A stretch of DNA of 64,000 bases from Dicaeum eximium (GCA_013396995.1 VWZP01006690.1:553689-617688), one strand, 5' to 3'; positions 51,103-63,600 are shown, counted from the first letter of the stretch. The notes: generated from the letters alone by a model not told the origin. Numbers and translations are program-made.

Positions 51103-54100
51103 TAGAGAAGGGGGTACTTGAGGCCTGAAGGAAAGCCTTGTTGGATAACTATGAATTTTTAGTAATATGGTCTCAATCTTTATACATATTTCTGTATTTC
51201 CTGCCTGTATGCCAACTAGATCACAATAATCCTGGGGTACAGATGACAGCTGTGTGAATATTCTATCAGATTTATGCACAAGAGAATACTGTATCATTCC
51301 TTACTCACTTTAGATCCACAGAGTTGGATCAAAGCACTTTGTGAAAACATGTCTGGCTGCTGCCTGAAGCAAAATAGCAGGAAGCTTCATGTAAGATTTA
51401 GATCAGTGATTTCAGTGTCAGATACAAGAGCTGGCAAGGCTGATTTACGCCAAGATTATACCACAGCTTGGCCAAACCGCAGGTCAGGCTTTATTCTGGA
51501 GGAAGCATTAAGAAGAAAGGATTTTTGCACCACTTCATTCAGCAATGACATCAGAGCAGTGGAAATCATGCTTCAGCTCTGTCTACAGGAAAAATAATAA
51601 GGCAGCTTTATTTTTAAAATCACATCCTTCCTATACCCTGTCAAGGGAGTAGGAAGATGAATTTGAAGGGTAAATGATTGGAGAATCGTAATTTTTGCTC
51701 TCTATTTTATCATGGCATTAATAGATAATCCATCAAATAATGGGCAACTTAATCAGGACAGAGCTGCTGTTTTTAAAGGTGAAGCTTTTCTATCATAACC
51801 ATTTCTTTTTGGTTGTTCATACGAGGAGAACCATTACTGGCAGTGAGTGGTTATTCTCCTCATAATTATTTGCATGAAGTGCCAAGTGTTCTGAGAAAAA
51901 GAAATCTATCATTACCTCTCTTGACATCACACTTCTGCCTCACTCTTAGGGGAGATAATATGATTTACATACTTAAGTATTTTGCTGTACTGTGTTTTGC
52001 AGTCTGGCAGCTGTTATTAGTTGATATGATGATCAAATAACACTACAGGAGTTGGTAATTAAGAAGGAAACAGTACTAGAAGGACAGCAAAGTACTAATA
52101 TTTAGGTTTGGATTAATTTCACAATTCTGTCAATCAATTGCATTCCTGGGGGATCATTTGCAGTTTTAGACTAGATATACTGCTTCTGTTTAATGTGATA
52201 AATCCATTAATATTCCAATCTTTCACAAGCATATTACCCCACATACTACCAACTTTTGCAGATGAAAGAAATGGGTTAGGAAAGCTCAGCTTCAAGCCCA
52301 GCTTACCAGAGAGCACTGGGGGGCATCACTCTGAAGTATTTTGTGATCAGTTTTGCAGTAATGATACAGGAGAGGAAGTATATTATGGTTGTACTTAGTT
52401 TTAATTATTGCAGAAGGTTTCATGTGCACTCATTCAGAATCAGCCTAGAGGATAAAACTGTATTGTCTGCATAGTACAACTGGAAAGTGCTGAAGTTACC
52501 AGAGAGTGGCTCTGGAAGCTGATGAAACCCTTAAACTCTAAGCTCAACAAAACCCCTAAGCTCAAGTGGTCCCTTTAGCTATTGCTCCTGTGCCCAACAG
52601 GATTGGCAATTACCACGTGGAAGTTCAAATTAATTTATCCTGCACCAGTATCACCAGTGCTTTGAGGATATCTCAGCAATGTGAACACGCATTTGACACA
52701 GAAGTGTGGGATCTTCTTGTCATCTTTGAGGCTTCTCATGTGAACTTCAGCACTTTTATCATTGTATTAACTGTTGAAATTATGTTGGACTTTTTGTTCT
52801 GTTTGCTTAGCAGCTTGAATCAGCTATTACAGCAGCGAAGAAAAAAAAAACATTCTTTCAGATTATGTGGCTTAATGTATCTACCTTGCTTCTCTTTAAA
52901 TCTGTCTTTGTACATTGATCATTGCTCTGCAACTGCATTCTGGTACAACTCCATAAGTATCTAGTATTGCTGAAATGATCAAAAATCACAGAAATTCTTA
53001 CCTAGCTTCAACAAGTCAGTGTATGCAAAATGACATACACACATAAAAAAGATTTATTTGTATGTGTGCAAGTCCTGTGATTTCCAGGCAGGAGAAATTT
53101 ATGGTGAGATTAAGATTTACTTATTTTACACGTGTTATTGAGAACATATTACAGTATGTAAAATATGGCTTTCAATGTACATCGACTTTTGAACTTCATT
53201 TAGCTTCTTTTACAGAAGCCTGCTGCTGTAAAAGCAAAGGCCAGTAAATCCAGCATGCAATTATTTTTGGGTCTAAATTGACATCTGCTGGTGTTCTGCA
53301 TCACGTGTGTGCAATCCGTGTGACGACAAAACATCCACTATATTCTTTGTCATTTCCACAGGACTGGGGACGGAGCAGAGCTCTCGTGGTTACATCCTCC
53401 TGCATTTGTATGTCAGGCTTCTGAAACTGCCACGGGGCCCTTTTTAATTATGATTTTTTTTTAATAAGTTCTATTTCTAATCTTCAGGTACGCAGCTCAT
53501 GGGGAAGTGGAGGAGGAGGAAAAAAGCTGTACCAATTTCTAGCCGTGTTTCCTCGTGCACCCCTTGTGCTGGCACTGGCCGTGTCCCCACCCAGTCCCCT
53601 GCTCTACTCAGGAACTGAACTTCTGTGGGTGCCAAGGCGCAGGCGGCACCTTTGGGGAAGCTCTGTGGGTTTCCTGGGGCCTAACCCAGGCAGGCTGTTG
53701 GGCTGCATCTCTGTTCCTTTAGACTGTGAAATTTGGCATAAAATAACCCCACTTGTGTTGGAGATCAGAGGGGCTGAATGCAGCTGGCCTTAATTTCTGG
53801 TTATTATCAATTTGGCACTGTAGTCTGGTTGTGTTTAATGAGAACATCCACAATCACAGATTCACAAATAGTGCTACTTACTGAAGCAACAGGAATACAG
53901 ATTTGGAATTGCTGCTGATAAATACTGTTATTGCATTAGCACCAGCCAGTGGTTAATTAAGCTAAGTTAGCTTCAAGCTAAATTAAAAATTTCATTTTGT
54001 ATTACACTTCACAGTTGTTTAAGCTTAGTTTCACTCAGATATGGTCTGACACAGAGACACAAAACTTACTAAAGAGGCATCTCTCCTTGGGGTGAAGAGA

Positions 54101-54180
54101 GGAGTAAAACCATCCACTTGTCTATGAAATGGTTGATCATCTTTACTCACATCAACATTTTACAACTGCAATCATCATCA
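51103..54180. other. Intergenic spacer, right part
   Basis: AT-rich DNA with no recognised gene. Frames near 51274-51597 and 52566-52964 show no family features. The sequence at 53.5-53.8 kb is richer in GC but not in CpG. Confidence 0.6.
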
Positions 54181-54470
54181 CCGAATCAACAGTAGGGGTT
54201 GTAAGGGACTTTTAAACATCATTAGTCCAAGGCCCCTGCAATGAGCAGAGACACCGTTCAGTAGACCAGGTTGCTCAGAGCCCTGTCCAACCTAGCCTTG
54301 AATGTTTCCAGGGGCATCCACCACCTCTCTGGACAAACTGTGACAATTATTTTACCACCCACATTGTAAAAGCTTCCTTTTTTATATGTAATCTAATCTA
54401 AATTGACCCCTCCTTCAGTTGAAAACCACCCTATCTTTTCCTGACTCTTTGCTCCAGGATGGGTTTGAAC
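54181..54470 (-). mobile_element. CR1 retroposon fragment, old copy
   Basis: Diverged reverse-oriented CR1 3' region. Recognisable pieces on + are AGGGACTTTTAAACATCATT, AGCCCTGTCCAACCTAGCC, TTGAATGTTTCCAGGGGCA and TCCACCACCTCTCTGG. It is more decayed than the copy near 14.9 kb and has no coding content. Confidence 0.85.
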
Positions 54471-54939
54471 TGAATTGAGTATGTGTATTCTGTAGGGCAA
54501 AGTTCAAGAAAATATTTAAATACAAAACTAGGACTTCATTCACTTCTTCGGATTTTAGTTGTTTTCAGCCGAAAGGACTGTCCCTGCTGATAACCCCCAG
54601 GGCTTATCAAGTCCCTTCAGTCTAAGGTAGATTCACACAAACCAGCGTGTGAAGCAGCCCCTTTTGAAGCCTGTTTGGGGCTCTGGCCATAATTTATTCT
54701 TGTCTGATCTTGGAGCTGGATAGAGAAAGGGCTGACATACTCTTGTGTTTTCCAAAGACTGAATCCAATTAAATTGGTTGTAAAGGCACCACCTAAAATC
54801 ACTGAATCTTGAACTTGAAAGTTTTGTTGATCATTTTATGTGTTCTTGTATGCTGTCTGAAATACCTGATCTGCTAACGCAAAGTGTACTGTATCTTAGA
54901 GAGGTGATTTGCCTGCAGTGTCACAGAAGATGGTGCTTG
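54471..54939. other. Region between the CR1 and the LITAF island
   Basis: Unremarkable sequence immediately upstream of the LITAF promoter. No feature is recognised. Confidence 0.5.
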
Positions 54940-55860
54940 GCTCCGCCGTTGAGGGTCAGTTGAAGATTACTGGTCTAATGTCAGTGAGCTCTCGGCGAGA
55001 GCCGCGGAGTTCTCGATCGCCGTGATTGCGAAATGCGCCAGGGGTGCCCGTACTTCCACAGGCTTTCCCCCTGTCCTGCCCTTCCCTTCCCTTCCCGTCC
55101 CGTGCAGCCCGGACACGCCGCTGCCAGGAACCGGCGGGGTCGGGGCAGTGGACGGGGCAGGGCCCGGCCGGGGCCAAGGGAGCGCCGTCTCGAGCAACGC
55201 CCGCGGCGCCTGCTCGCGGCTGTAGGGGCAGGGCAGGAGGAAACGCGGGTGGGGACGGGACGGGAGCAGCCCTGCTGACGGTGGCTGCACCCGGGCGAGC
55301 GGAGGCGAGCGGAGAGGCGAGGAGCGCTGGCGGGCACGGCTCGGCACGGTAAGGGCTGTGTCGCACACCCGGGGCCCGGCGGTGCCGCGGGCAGGGCAGA
55401 GCGGGGCCGGGGGGGGGCTTCGCTCCCGGGCCCGAGCGCTGCCCTCCCCGGGCCGCTCCCAGCGCTCCAGTGCTCCGGCCCGGCTGCGGGGAGGGGGAGA
55501 AGCCGCGGCTCGGGGGCTGGTCCCGCCCCGCAGGAGCCCCCGGCCCACCGGAGGCAGGTTGGGGTTTCGCGGGCCAGCGGTGTCCCGAAGGGCGCAGTCC
55601 CGGTCCCGGTCCCGGGACGGTCCGGGAGAGGCTGTGGGCGACAGCTCCTGCCCCCGGCGATGCGGGCGGGGACCGAGCGAGGCCGGAGTTTCGTTTCCCC
55701 AAGTGCGGCAGCGCAAGGTGGCCCTTTCCTAGGGGAGCGCTCCGGGGATCCGCGCGGCAGCAGCTCCTCTTGCACCATCCCTGCCCTGCCCGGAGGACGC
55801 GGTTACTCACAGGAAGCCGCTCACAGGATTATTCCGAAACTATTGATTACTTGATAAAAG
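54940..55860 (+). promoter_or_regulatory. LITAF: LITAF CpG-island promoter
   Basis: About 0.9 kb of very high G+C with dense CpG, GC-box-like runs and tandem CCCGGT units near 55599, in AT-rich surroundings. It is placed 4 kb before the first LITAF coding exon and contains a good splice donor, as expected for the promoter and non-coding first exon. The long open frames on both strands here (up to about 280 codons) come from the scarcity of stop codons in GC-rich DNA and lack protein-family features. Confidence 0.75.
55250..55348 (+). other. LITAF: Predicted non-coding LITAF exon 1 (5' limit uncertain)
   Basis: Donor GCACG|GTAAGG at 55348/55349, inside the island, is the best + strand donor I noticed there. 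The exon contains GAGCGGAGGCGAGC-type repeats and no ATG. The transcription start is not visible (no clear TATA), so the left edge is a guess. The coding exon begins with a 5-base 5' UTR remnant, so at least one upstream exon is required. Confidence 0.5.
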
Positions 55861-58800
55861 TACCACTCTAACCTCTGAAATCGCTCCTGCCGGCAGAACA
55901 CGCCGTGCGGTTCTACTTTTACTTCGCCAGTATAGAATTCAGTGCGACCTCAATGCCATTGGTTCTTCTTGAAATAATATGTCAAAGTCTTTTTTTATGT
56001 GATTACTGGATTTCATTCTCACAAATGCCTGAGAAATTTAAACAACTTGGAGACAATATTTCTCAGCAGGTTGGTAAACTAGGAAGTTGTTGTCCAGAGT
56101 TCAGACGAAGTTGGTGGTCCAAGAAGGTGCTGTATTAGGGCTTTGCACTGCAAAAATCCAAGTGTCTGATAAACCTGTATATCCTGCTGGGTTGTTAAAA
56201 GCCTTCAACCTGTATTTCATTCTCGGTGTTGCTGACCTGTAGGTCTCTTAGACTGTGATGTGCAGGGAGCCCTCTAAACCACCCGTGGTGTTGGAGGGCA
56301 ATTTGGGATTTCTAGTGAAGACACCTGCATAGGAATTGTTTAATTTAAGGATTAAGTTCTGTCAGATTTTAGCAAGAGATTAAGGAAAAGGCAATAACAT
56401 TTGTTTGGGCAGATTAGGTTAGGATAGGTGTAATTGTAAACAGTTCTTTACTGGATGGGGCTTTGGTTGGTTAGTTTTTACATACCAAGCAGAGAGGTGG
56501 GCTGTTACCGTCTTTTTTCCTTATCTCCAGCCTAATTTTCAAGACCTGGAGTGTGAAACACACTTGCACATTTGCAGTGGCTGTATGAAGTGATGGTTCA
56601 AATATCTCTTCAAAGCTGACCTTTAAAGCAGAAGGGGTATTAGAAAAATGAAATTGAAAAGCTGAAGTTGTGGCTACATCTACAATACTCAGTACTTTGA
56701 AGAGGCTTTTTTTGTAGTCCTAATGTCATCTTGATGTTTATTAGGAATTTTTGTTTTGATAGATAACTTGAAGGAATTCATACATGGCCTTAGTTTTTTT
56801 ACTATTCGCTGTGGTACTTAGTACATGTTATTTGTGCTACAGATTTGAAACTTTTAAAAAAGACAAGGGATGCCACAAAGTGCAGTGAGGACTGAGGCCT
56901 GTTCATGTTTGTCTACAGAAAAGGGGAAAAAAAGTCAAAGTGCAGAATAAGCACAGTGATCACTTTTAAATTGAAATGGTTGTTCAAAACCATTTGGTGG
57001 TAAGAAATGAACATGCAGTGTAATTAAAAAATAAGTAAATATTAAGACTAGAAGTGTTCATGCTGGAAGTTAGGATCATTTTGAGATCTGTGAAAGGGTG
57101 TCATTCAGTTTCTTGGAACTTGCTCGTCAGTGAAGCAGAGCTGAGCAGCAGAAGTAGCTGTGTGTTTAACCCCACCTGGCAACTGAGCACCACACAGCTG
57201 CTCACTCACTGCACCCCCAAAGAAACTGGAAAGGTGTGAGAAAACTCATGGGTTGAGATAAGAACTGTTTCATAATTGAAATAAAATAATAATAAAAATA
57301 ATAATTTAATAGCGGTAATGGAAAGTAACAGAGGGAAATACAATCCAGCAAAGGAAGCAAATGAGAACAATTGCTCGCCACCAACCAACCGATGCCCAGC
57401 CAGTCCCTGAGTAGTATTTCCCCCCCCAAACACCTTCCTGGTTTTATTGCTGAGTGTGATGCTTTATGGTCTAGAATATCCCTTTGGTCAGCTGGGGTCA
57501 GCTGTTCTGGCAGTGTCCCCTCCTGGCTTCTTGTGCACCCCCAGCCAAAACCAGCACACCGAGTGGAGCAGTAGGTTGTGATCCAGCTCTGTAGTTTAGT
57601 CAATAGGAGAAAACGACTATTTTATAAAGAAAACAGATCAGTGTTTTTTAAAGGTATAGCTGTAAAATACTTGTAACTACAAAAACTTAGTTACAGTGTA
57701 AAACTGAGTTACATCTTCGACTGCCGTCTTGCTCCTTCTTCATTCTGCCAAAGCTGCAGTGTGAGTATGAGAAAGGTGGGAAGGAGCAATGTTTGTCCCA
57801 GGCTTACCACAATTACTGCTCCAGTGCCTGTAGCCACATCTGTTCTTGTGCACCAGCTCCTGTGTTTGTCCTGGCCGCGGGGCTACTATAAAACCCACAC
57901 TTGATTGAGTACACAATTCCCTTTGTAATACACCTTTCTACATTTCTGCTAAATCTGCTGGAAAGACTGTGGGACTCCTGAAATATATAAACATTGGTGT
58001 TTGCTGGTGCATCCCCATGCCTCCAGTGCAGCCAATTAGTCCTGTGTAACCTGGAAGAGTGAACAAACCTGTGACAAGTTCTTTATGGAAGTCTTTATAG
58101 ACTTTCAGGACTGAAATCCTCATGAAAGCTGTATTGTGAGAAGAAGGTAATCAGCAGTATTCCAGGGACTTTTCCATGCTCTGGGAGAGTGGAAAGGCTT
58201 GTGTCATTGTTGGAAACTTGTGTGCTGGGTCTCACCCAAGCTTTGTGTGGATGGAGTGACACTAGCCCTATACAGTCACTTACATCTGAAATGCTTTTCT
58301 CTTTGCATGTTGTCTTTTGTACCTGAAAATTGTATTAGTGCAATTTCCCTTCTTTTATTCATAGTAGTGCTATGGGTACTTGAGCTCCTATATAACTTTC
58401 ATAGCACTGCAGAATTAATATTCCAAATACAGATAGTACTGAGTGAAAAGACTTGCACGTGTACAGAGGGATCGTAAGTGTGACAACAGAATGGAGTGTG
58501 GCTCTTGGAGAGCTGCCTGATGGTCCTTAGGAGGAAGGGAAAGGGAGATGCTTGGTCAGCACTGATGCCATGAGACCTTGTTCCACTAAGAAAATGGTGG
58601 GCAGACTATAGGAAGTGGGTAGGTGGGGAGGAGGAGAGGAAGTGTGCATTGAAACCACAGTAGTTTATTGGCACTGGTCAGCATTCCTATCCTCTGCAAC
58701 AAAATGACAATTGGTGGAAGAAAAATTGCCCTACAAACTCATTAAAATGTTGCTAAGAAGCAAAAATGGCAAGGGTAGATATATTAGATATATTTGATAG

Positions 58801-59355
58801 CTGTAAAAGCTTTGAGTTTGGTTGGACATGTTTAATTGTTTGGGTTTCTTTTTCCTTCAATATAAATACTACTTCTTTCAAATTACAGCAGAGGTAAACA
58901 GTATTTTTTAAATATTTAAGTTTCACCACAAACCAGGCTCATGTTGGTTAGCAGCTACCATGTGGCCTATCATACTGGTCTGTTTTTCAGGTGAACAAGA
59001 GGGATTAGAAATAGTGTTCTTGGAGAATTATGAGACTGCCAGATTGTTTAGTACACTAATAAAGATGCCCCACCTCCCTGCTTTAGTATTTTTAATTTAT
59101 GAAGGAAGAATTGGTGTTGGGGCAAAGTATAAAAATTTCCCAGTGAAAAGGAATTGGGAAGTAGGCAACAACAACACTGAAATCAAGATTAATATTTAAT
59201 ACTATCAGAAACAAATACCAGCCAATTAATTTTACGCTGGTAAAAGTCCCTTTTAATCTAGTTATCTTCTTGCTGTTGAGTTGATCCTAATTATTTGTCA
59301 ATTTCCCTTAATAAATAATGCCTTTTGTTATGATTTTCTCTTTTTTATGTTTTAG
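55349..59355 (+). other. LITAF: LITAF intron 1
   Basis: A 4-kb intron ending in a TTTTTTATGTTTTAG acceptor. The first 500 bases are still in the CpG island. It contains the LTR-derived repeat at about 57235-57575. Otherwise no feature is recognised. Confidence 0.6.
57235..57575 (+). repeat. LTR-derived repeat of a common avian ERV family, internally deleted
   Basis: Several segments resemble, from memory, a widespread bird LTR: GGGTTGAGATAAGAACTGTT, an AATAATAAT-rich part, GATGCCCAGCCAGTCCCTGA, GAATATCCCTTTGGTCAGCT, and CTTCTTGTGCACCCCCAG running straight into CCAAAACCAGCACACC. In the usual form about 100 or more bases lie between those last two parts, so this copy seems to carry an internal deletion. 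It has no coding sequence. It lies inside LITAF intron 1. Confidence 0.65.
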
Positions 59356-59538
59356 ATATAATGTCTGGTCCAAGTGGAAACTCTCTGCCATCTGCACCAC
59401 CTTCCTATGATGAAACCGTAGGAGTCAATATGAACTATCCTCAACCCTACCCCGTCCCTGGCCCTGGACAGAATCCATATGGGAAGGGAATGAACCCTCC
59501 CCCACACATGGGACAGCCTCCACCAGCAAATAAGCCAG
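59356..59538 (+). CDS. LITAF: LITAF coding exon 2 (start codon at 59361; proline-rich N-terminus)
   Basis: LITAF (also SIMPLE) is a 147-residue protein here (161 in human). It attaches to the cytosolic face of late endosomes and lysosomes, recruits ESCRT and Nedd4-family ligase partners, and was first described as an LPS-induced TNF regulator; human variants cause Charcot-Marie-Tooth type 1C. This exon starts after acceptor TTTTAG, with five UTR bases and ATG at 59361. It encodes residues 1-59 plus one base: PSAP at 10-13 (TSG101-binding type) overlapping PPSY at 13-16 (WW-domain type), then a Pro/Tyr/Gly-rich stretch. The second PPxY known in mammals is not present: the equivalent place reads PPPH (46-49). 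It ends at donor CCAG|GTAAGC in phase 1. Confidence 0.96.
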
Positions 59539-59928
59539 GTAAGCCTCCAAAACTCTTCTGTACCTCGTGTTAAGGTGGTGTCAAAGTGGCTGTGTAATAC
59601 GTGCTGTCAGAAGATGAAAAATCGTGATTCACAGGTGTTCAACACCTGCCAAAAATACTTTTGAAGAGAATAAGGTGAATCAATTCTTGTGAATCCCTCA
59701 GTGTGCAATGATACCAATAATATCACTTGGCTTTCTGAAGTTTTTAGTGCAGCTTTATTTTTAAGACAGTGTATTTCTGCATTAGGAAATGCTTGGTGAT
59801 TTCTCTCAGTTGTTGTGTAGTTCATTGTTCTGAGCCCTGAATATTTCAGTTATACCTGGTTTAGAGGAAGCTGATTACTACTCTTTTTTCCTGTTCCTCA
59901 TGGAGTAAACAACCATTTCTGTGCTCAG
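59539..59928 (+). other. LITAF: LITAF intron 2
   Basis: Intron of 390 bases with donor GTAAGC and acceptor GTGCTCAG. If retained, the frame would add about 11 residues and stop at 59571-59573. Confidence 0.9.
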
Positions 59929-60085
59929 TTACTGTTCAGACGGTGTATGTGCAGCAGCCAATACTGTTCTGTGACCGGCCAGTTCAGATGCGCTGCCCTT
60001 CCTGTAACCAGCTGATAGTGACACGTCTCACGTACCAGTCAGGAGCTTTGACCTGGCTGTCATGTGGTGGCCTCTTCCTGGTGGG
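59929..60085 (+). CDS. LITAF: LITAF coding exon 3 (first zinc knuckle and membrane segment)
   Basis: Encodes residues 60-112. It reads VTVQTVYVQQPILF, then CPSC (C82, C85), the first half of the split zinc site of the LITAF domain, then GALTWLSCGGLFLVG, the start of the hydrophobic segment that inserts into one leaflet of the endosomal membrane. It enters in phase 1 (G|TT, Val) and leaves in phase 2 at GTGGG|GTAGGT. All zinc-binding cysteines of this half are present. Confidence 0.97.
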
Positions 60086-60380
60086 GTAGGTCACCTCCAA
60101 TATGCACTTTTACCTTGACTTTTTCTAACGTGTAACGGAGCTCTCAGCTTTGCTTTCTCTGTGTGGAACCTGAGCCTTTGTGGTTCAGTTACCCTACATC
60201 TGCATCTGTGTGCTACCAGACCTTAAAGCAGTTCTGGAACATTACAGTAATGGACTGTGTGTTCTTCCTAAAGCTTATGGCACCGGTTTTACTGATGGCT
60301 TTTGGAAAAAATACATTTTACCTTCTTATGTGTATAAAAAATGGTAAAGCAGTGTTTTTCCTCTTTTCTTGCCTTTGCAG
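60086..60380 (+). other. LITAF: LITAF intron 3
   Basis: Intron of 295 bases, from GTAGGT to TTTGCAG. Nothing else is recognised in it. Confidence 0.95.
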
Positions 60381-60489
60381 GTGTGTAGGAGGCTGCTGCT
60401 TAATTCCCTTCTGCGTTGATGCCCTAAAGGATGTGGCTCACAACTGTCCGAAATGCAATGCTCATGTTGGTTCTTACAAACGATTATAG
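60381..60489 (+). CDS. LITAF: LITAF terminal coding exon (second zinc knuckle)
   Basis: Completes Gly112 and encodes residues 113-147: CVGGCCLIPFCVDALKDV, then CPKC (C134, C137), the second half of the zinc site, and the family-typical end GSYKRL before TAG. The hydrophobic segment of about residues 100-124 is thus flanked by the two CxxC pairs, the hallmark of the LITAF domain. The reading frame is intact. Confidence 0.97.
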
Positions 60490-60625
60490 GCAGTGTTTAA
60501 ACATTGATTGATGAAGTTGTTTAGCACCTCTACAAGCCCTCTCTGAAGCTTCATGGAGACTTGCTGTTTTTTCTGTTCATCCTGTCACTGAAACCAATAA
60601 AAAGTAATGTTTATTGCTAGATGGT
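60490..60625 (+). terminator. LITAF: LITAF 3' UTR with proximal polyA signal
   Basis: First AATAAA at 60596-60601, followed by a GT/T-rich stretch, so a short 3' UTR of about 130 bases is possible. Further AATAAA copies at 60945-60950, 61941-61946 and 61951-61956 could serve longer forms. Mammalian LITAF has a long 3' UTR, so distal use is plausible. Confidence 0.6.
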
Positions 60626-63600
60626 TTGAATACGCATTTGCTTGAGAGAAGTCTCAGTTAGGTCTGTAAAAAGCATACCTAATCTGTATGGGCCACTCAG
60701 TCCAGCACCAGTGGAGAGCAGTGGAGTGTTTCTCTTTTTGCTTTATACAGAACAGGTTGGTGATGTTCTTCAGTTAATCTTGTCTCAGGCATGTTGCACA
60801 TTGTGCTTGCATTGAGACCATAAAGTCTCAGCACAGAACAAGAGGAGGATGTGTATGGAGAACTATTTAGGCTCATGCTTTGGCAGCAGCACTGTTTACA
60901 AACTTGCAGGAGTTGCCTCAGAGGCAGGTGCTCCTCTTTGAAAAAATAAATCTTCCGTTTCATCTTTCCATGAGCACTAGAATTAATTTAAAAACTTTTG
61001 TAGTTTGAAGAGAACCAAACCTGAAGTTTCTTCCTTCTTGGAGGTAGCTTTTCCAAATGGACAGTTTGGGTGGTTATGCAAAAATAGTGATTGAATCTAG
61101 TATCTGAATTTCTTGCCAGTTTTAAGTCTAGTCATGTCTCTAATCTGAAGGTAAGGTGTTCATATAGAAGATACTTGTTCAGTAATTTTTGTTAGGCTGG
61201 AGGCTTTCTTACTGCTGACTGAAAGTCTATGAAGTGTTTTCTTCTCCCCGGTGGAAATGCCCCAAGAGACCGGGTTAGAACATTGGAAAACTTCCTGTTC
61301 ATTTCTGTAAGTCAGCTGATTGATCATAAACAAACCTCAGCCTTATCTTAAGGCTCAAATTCCACCTGAAACACATAAACAAAACACCTGGGCTTTTAGT
61401 TGTTGATCTGCTCATTAATTACTGTTTCTTTATTAAGAAGGTAAAATGTGTGTTAAGGAGTTTCTCTGATTTTTCTAAATTAAATGAAAGATGAGTTCTG
61501 CTTTTAGAAACTTAAGCTGGATATGCTTATTTAAGATGATAATCACAAAAAATTAGGGAATGAGGTTCTGAATGTTAAAGTCATTTCTGTGTGATAGGCA
61601 ACTGGATCAAACAACATTTTGATGCATATCACAGAATCCAAATCACAAAATCAATGGGTTAGAAAAGGACTTTGAGATCATGGTGTCCAACCTGTGTCCT
61701 AATGCCACCTTATCAACCAGCCCATGGTGCTGAATACACACCCAATCTTTCCTTAAGTACCTCCAGGGACACTGACTCCACCATCTCCCTGGGCAGCCCA
61801 TTCCAATGTCTGATCACCCTTTCTGTAAAAATCTTCCTGATATCCAACCTACATGATGCCTGTCCAGAAAAGGCAGACAGGTGTTTAAACAAGGCTGTGT
61901 TGCTAACACTGTATTAATATCTGTAAAAGTAAAAAGCTAAAATAAATACAAATAAAAAATACTGCATTTACTGTTCTTGCCAAATGTGCCTTCTGTAAAT
62001 ATTTAGTATAAGCTAGTTTTTCAAAAGTCTCTCAACACTTTATGTTTGAAATCCAGTAATTCTGTAGATCATGTACAATCTCTAGGCCTCATCTTAATTA
62101 GGTTTTGTAAACTGCTGTTGTTTGTGAGTCAGTCTGCAAGTGATTTAAGAGCTTCCTTGTGTATTTGGAAAAGGTTTCTGGTCTCCTCATGCCAAAGAAT
62201 GTACATCAGCAGCTACTCACTGGCAAGAGGATGACGGAGATAAACAGCTGGTAGTTTTGTAGCTTTCCATCTTGGTGTGGTACCAACAAGTGCTTTTGTG
62301 TGCTGGTGCACCACCATAGTGCTCTCTGTGTTCTTGAAGGGCTTGGGTGATGCTGCATTGAATTTTCTGTTCTGGTGACACGAGTAAGTGCTGTGCCTAG
62401 CTGGGTGTCACAGAAAATGTGCTTCTTGTCAGTTGATTGTCAGAGCAAGACAGAAAGAAGCAATGAAACTTGCAGTGTTTCCAAACTTGGGATTTGCTTG
62501 CATGGTGGGAAGGATTTTATATTCTTTTAGTACCCTGTCAGTCTGGTCTGGATAATCCTACCATATATTAATACGGTAAGTCTTCCAGTTGTTATTACCT
62601 TAGTTCCCCTTTCCTCTCCAAAGTGATGGTTGGAAAATCTGAGGTGGTGGCACCAGAATGCAAAACACACACAAAAAAAGTTTGTTTTGATGTATGTGCA
62701 CAGTCCATTGATTCTCTTTGAGTTCCTTGCATGGATTGAGAACAGGACACAAAATGTTGGCAGCTCTTCCTTCTAATTCAGCATTCTGCTTTGCTTTCTG
62801 CTGCCCCTTCTATAGTTGTGTTTCCTTAAACACAAAGCCTGTGTTTGTTCTGTTTTGTATGGAATGATCTGCAGATGGTGCCAAAGTAACCTGCTTTGTT
62901 AAACCTACCTTGGACAAACAAATGCAGGATATAACTTGCTTTGTGTGAAAGCACTTTGTGTTTGATTATGTTGAAATTACGGTTTGTTTTTAAAAATGAC
63001 TCTATTTAAAATAAAAACTTTGTCTTTCCAATCTAGTGCTTGTAATTGGAAAATTGTAATATCTGAAATGTTTCCAAACACATGGATGGCTGAAGTGTTA
63101 AATGAAGAAAAGTAATTACAGAGAGAAATGTTCCAGAGTTTCACCTGGGCCAAGTCTCTGATAAATGGCATCGTCTGCCTTGCAAACCAACTGTCCCACA
63201 CAGAGCCACACTGAAAATATGTTGCTTTCCTGCAACCTGGGTCCTAGAAATATTATTTCAATTAAAACTCTTGGGTAAAACTTCCACTTGCAATGCAACT
63301 AAACAAACATATAAATATGGCTCCATGGTTCACATACCAAGAATGTATATCAAATATCACTGTATTCAGTAGGAAAGAATCCCTATTAATCATGTGAGAA
63401 TACCCAACTTTCTTTCAATGTCTAAATTTTTGTTTGGTTCGTTTTTTTGAGGTGCAGAATGCACAGGAAGGCAAGGTTGGTATCTCAAATAAGTTTGTCT
63501 CAATGCATTGAGATTTATTATTTTTATTAAGCAACTTTAGGGCTATCTTGGTAGTAAGTGAGTGTTGTATGAATAGTTTTTCCTTGGTAAGATAAGATAC

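Noticed and set aside
52566..52964. 132-codon open frame in the spacer
   Set aside because: It contains hydrophobic stretches but no recognisable family, no plausible exon boundaries and ordinary AT-rich composition. An ORF of this length is plausible by chance in 64 kb read in six frames.
54956..55871. Several overlapping open frames of 120-284 codons on both strands
   Set aside because: They lie in the LITAF CpG island. They are rich in Pro, Arg, Gly and Ala in all frames and on both strands, as expected where stop codons are rare. No domain or signal is seen.
59539..59573. C-terminal extension of the first LITAF coding exon reading into intron 2
   Set aside because: The donor CCAG|GTAAGC and the perfect phase match with the next exon show that this is intron. 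A retained form cannot be excluded but is not supported.
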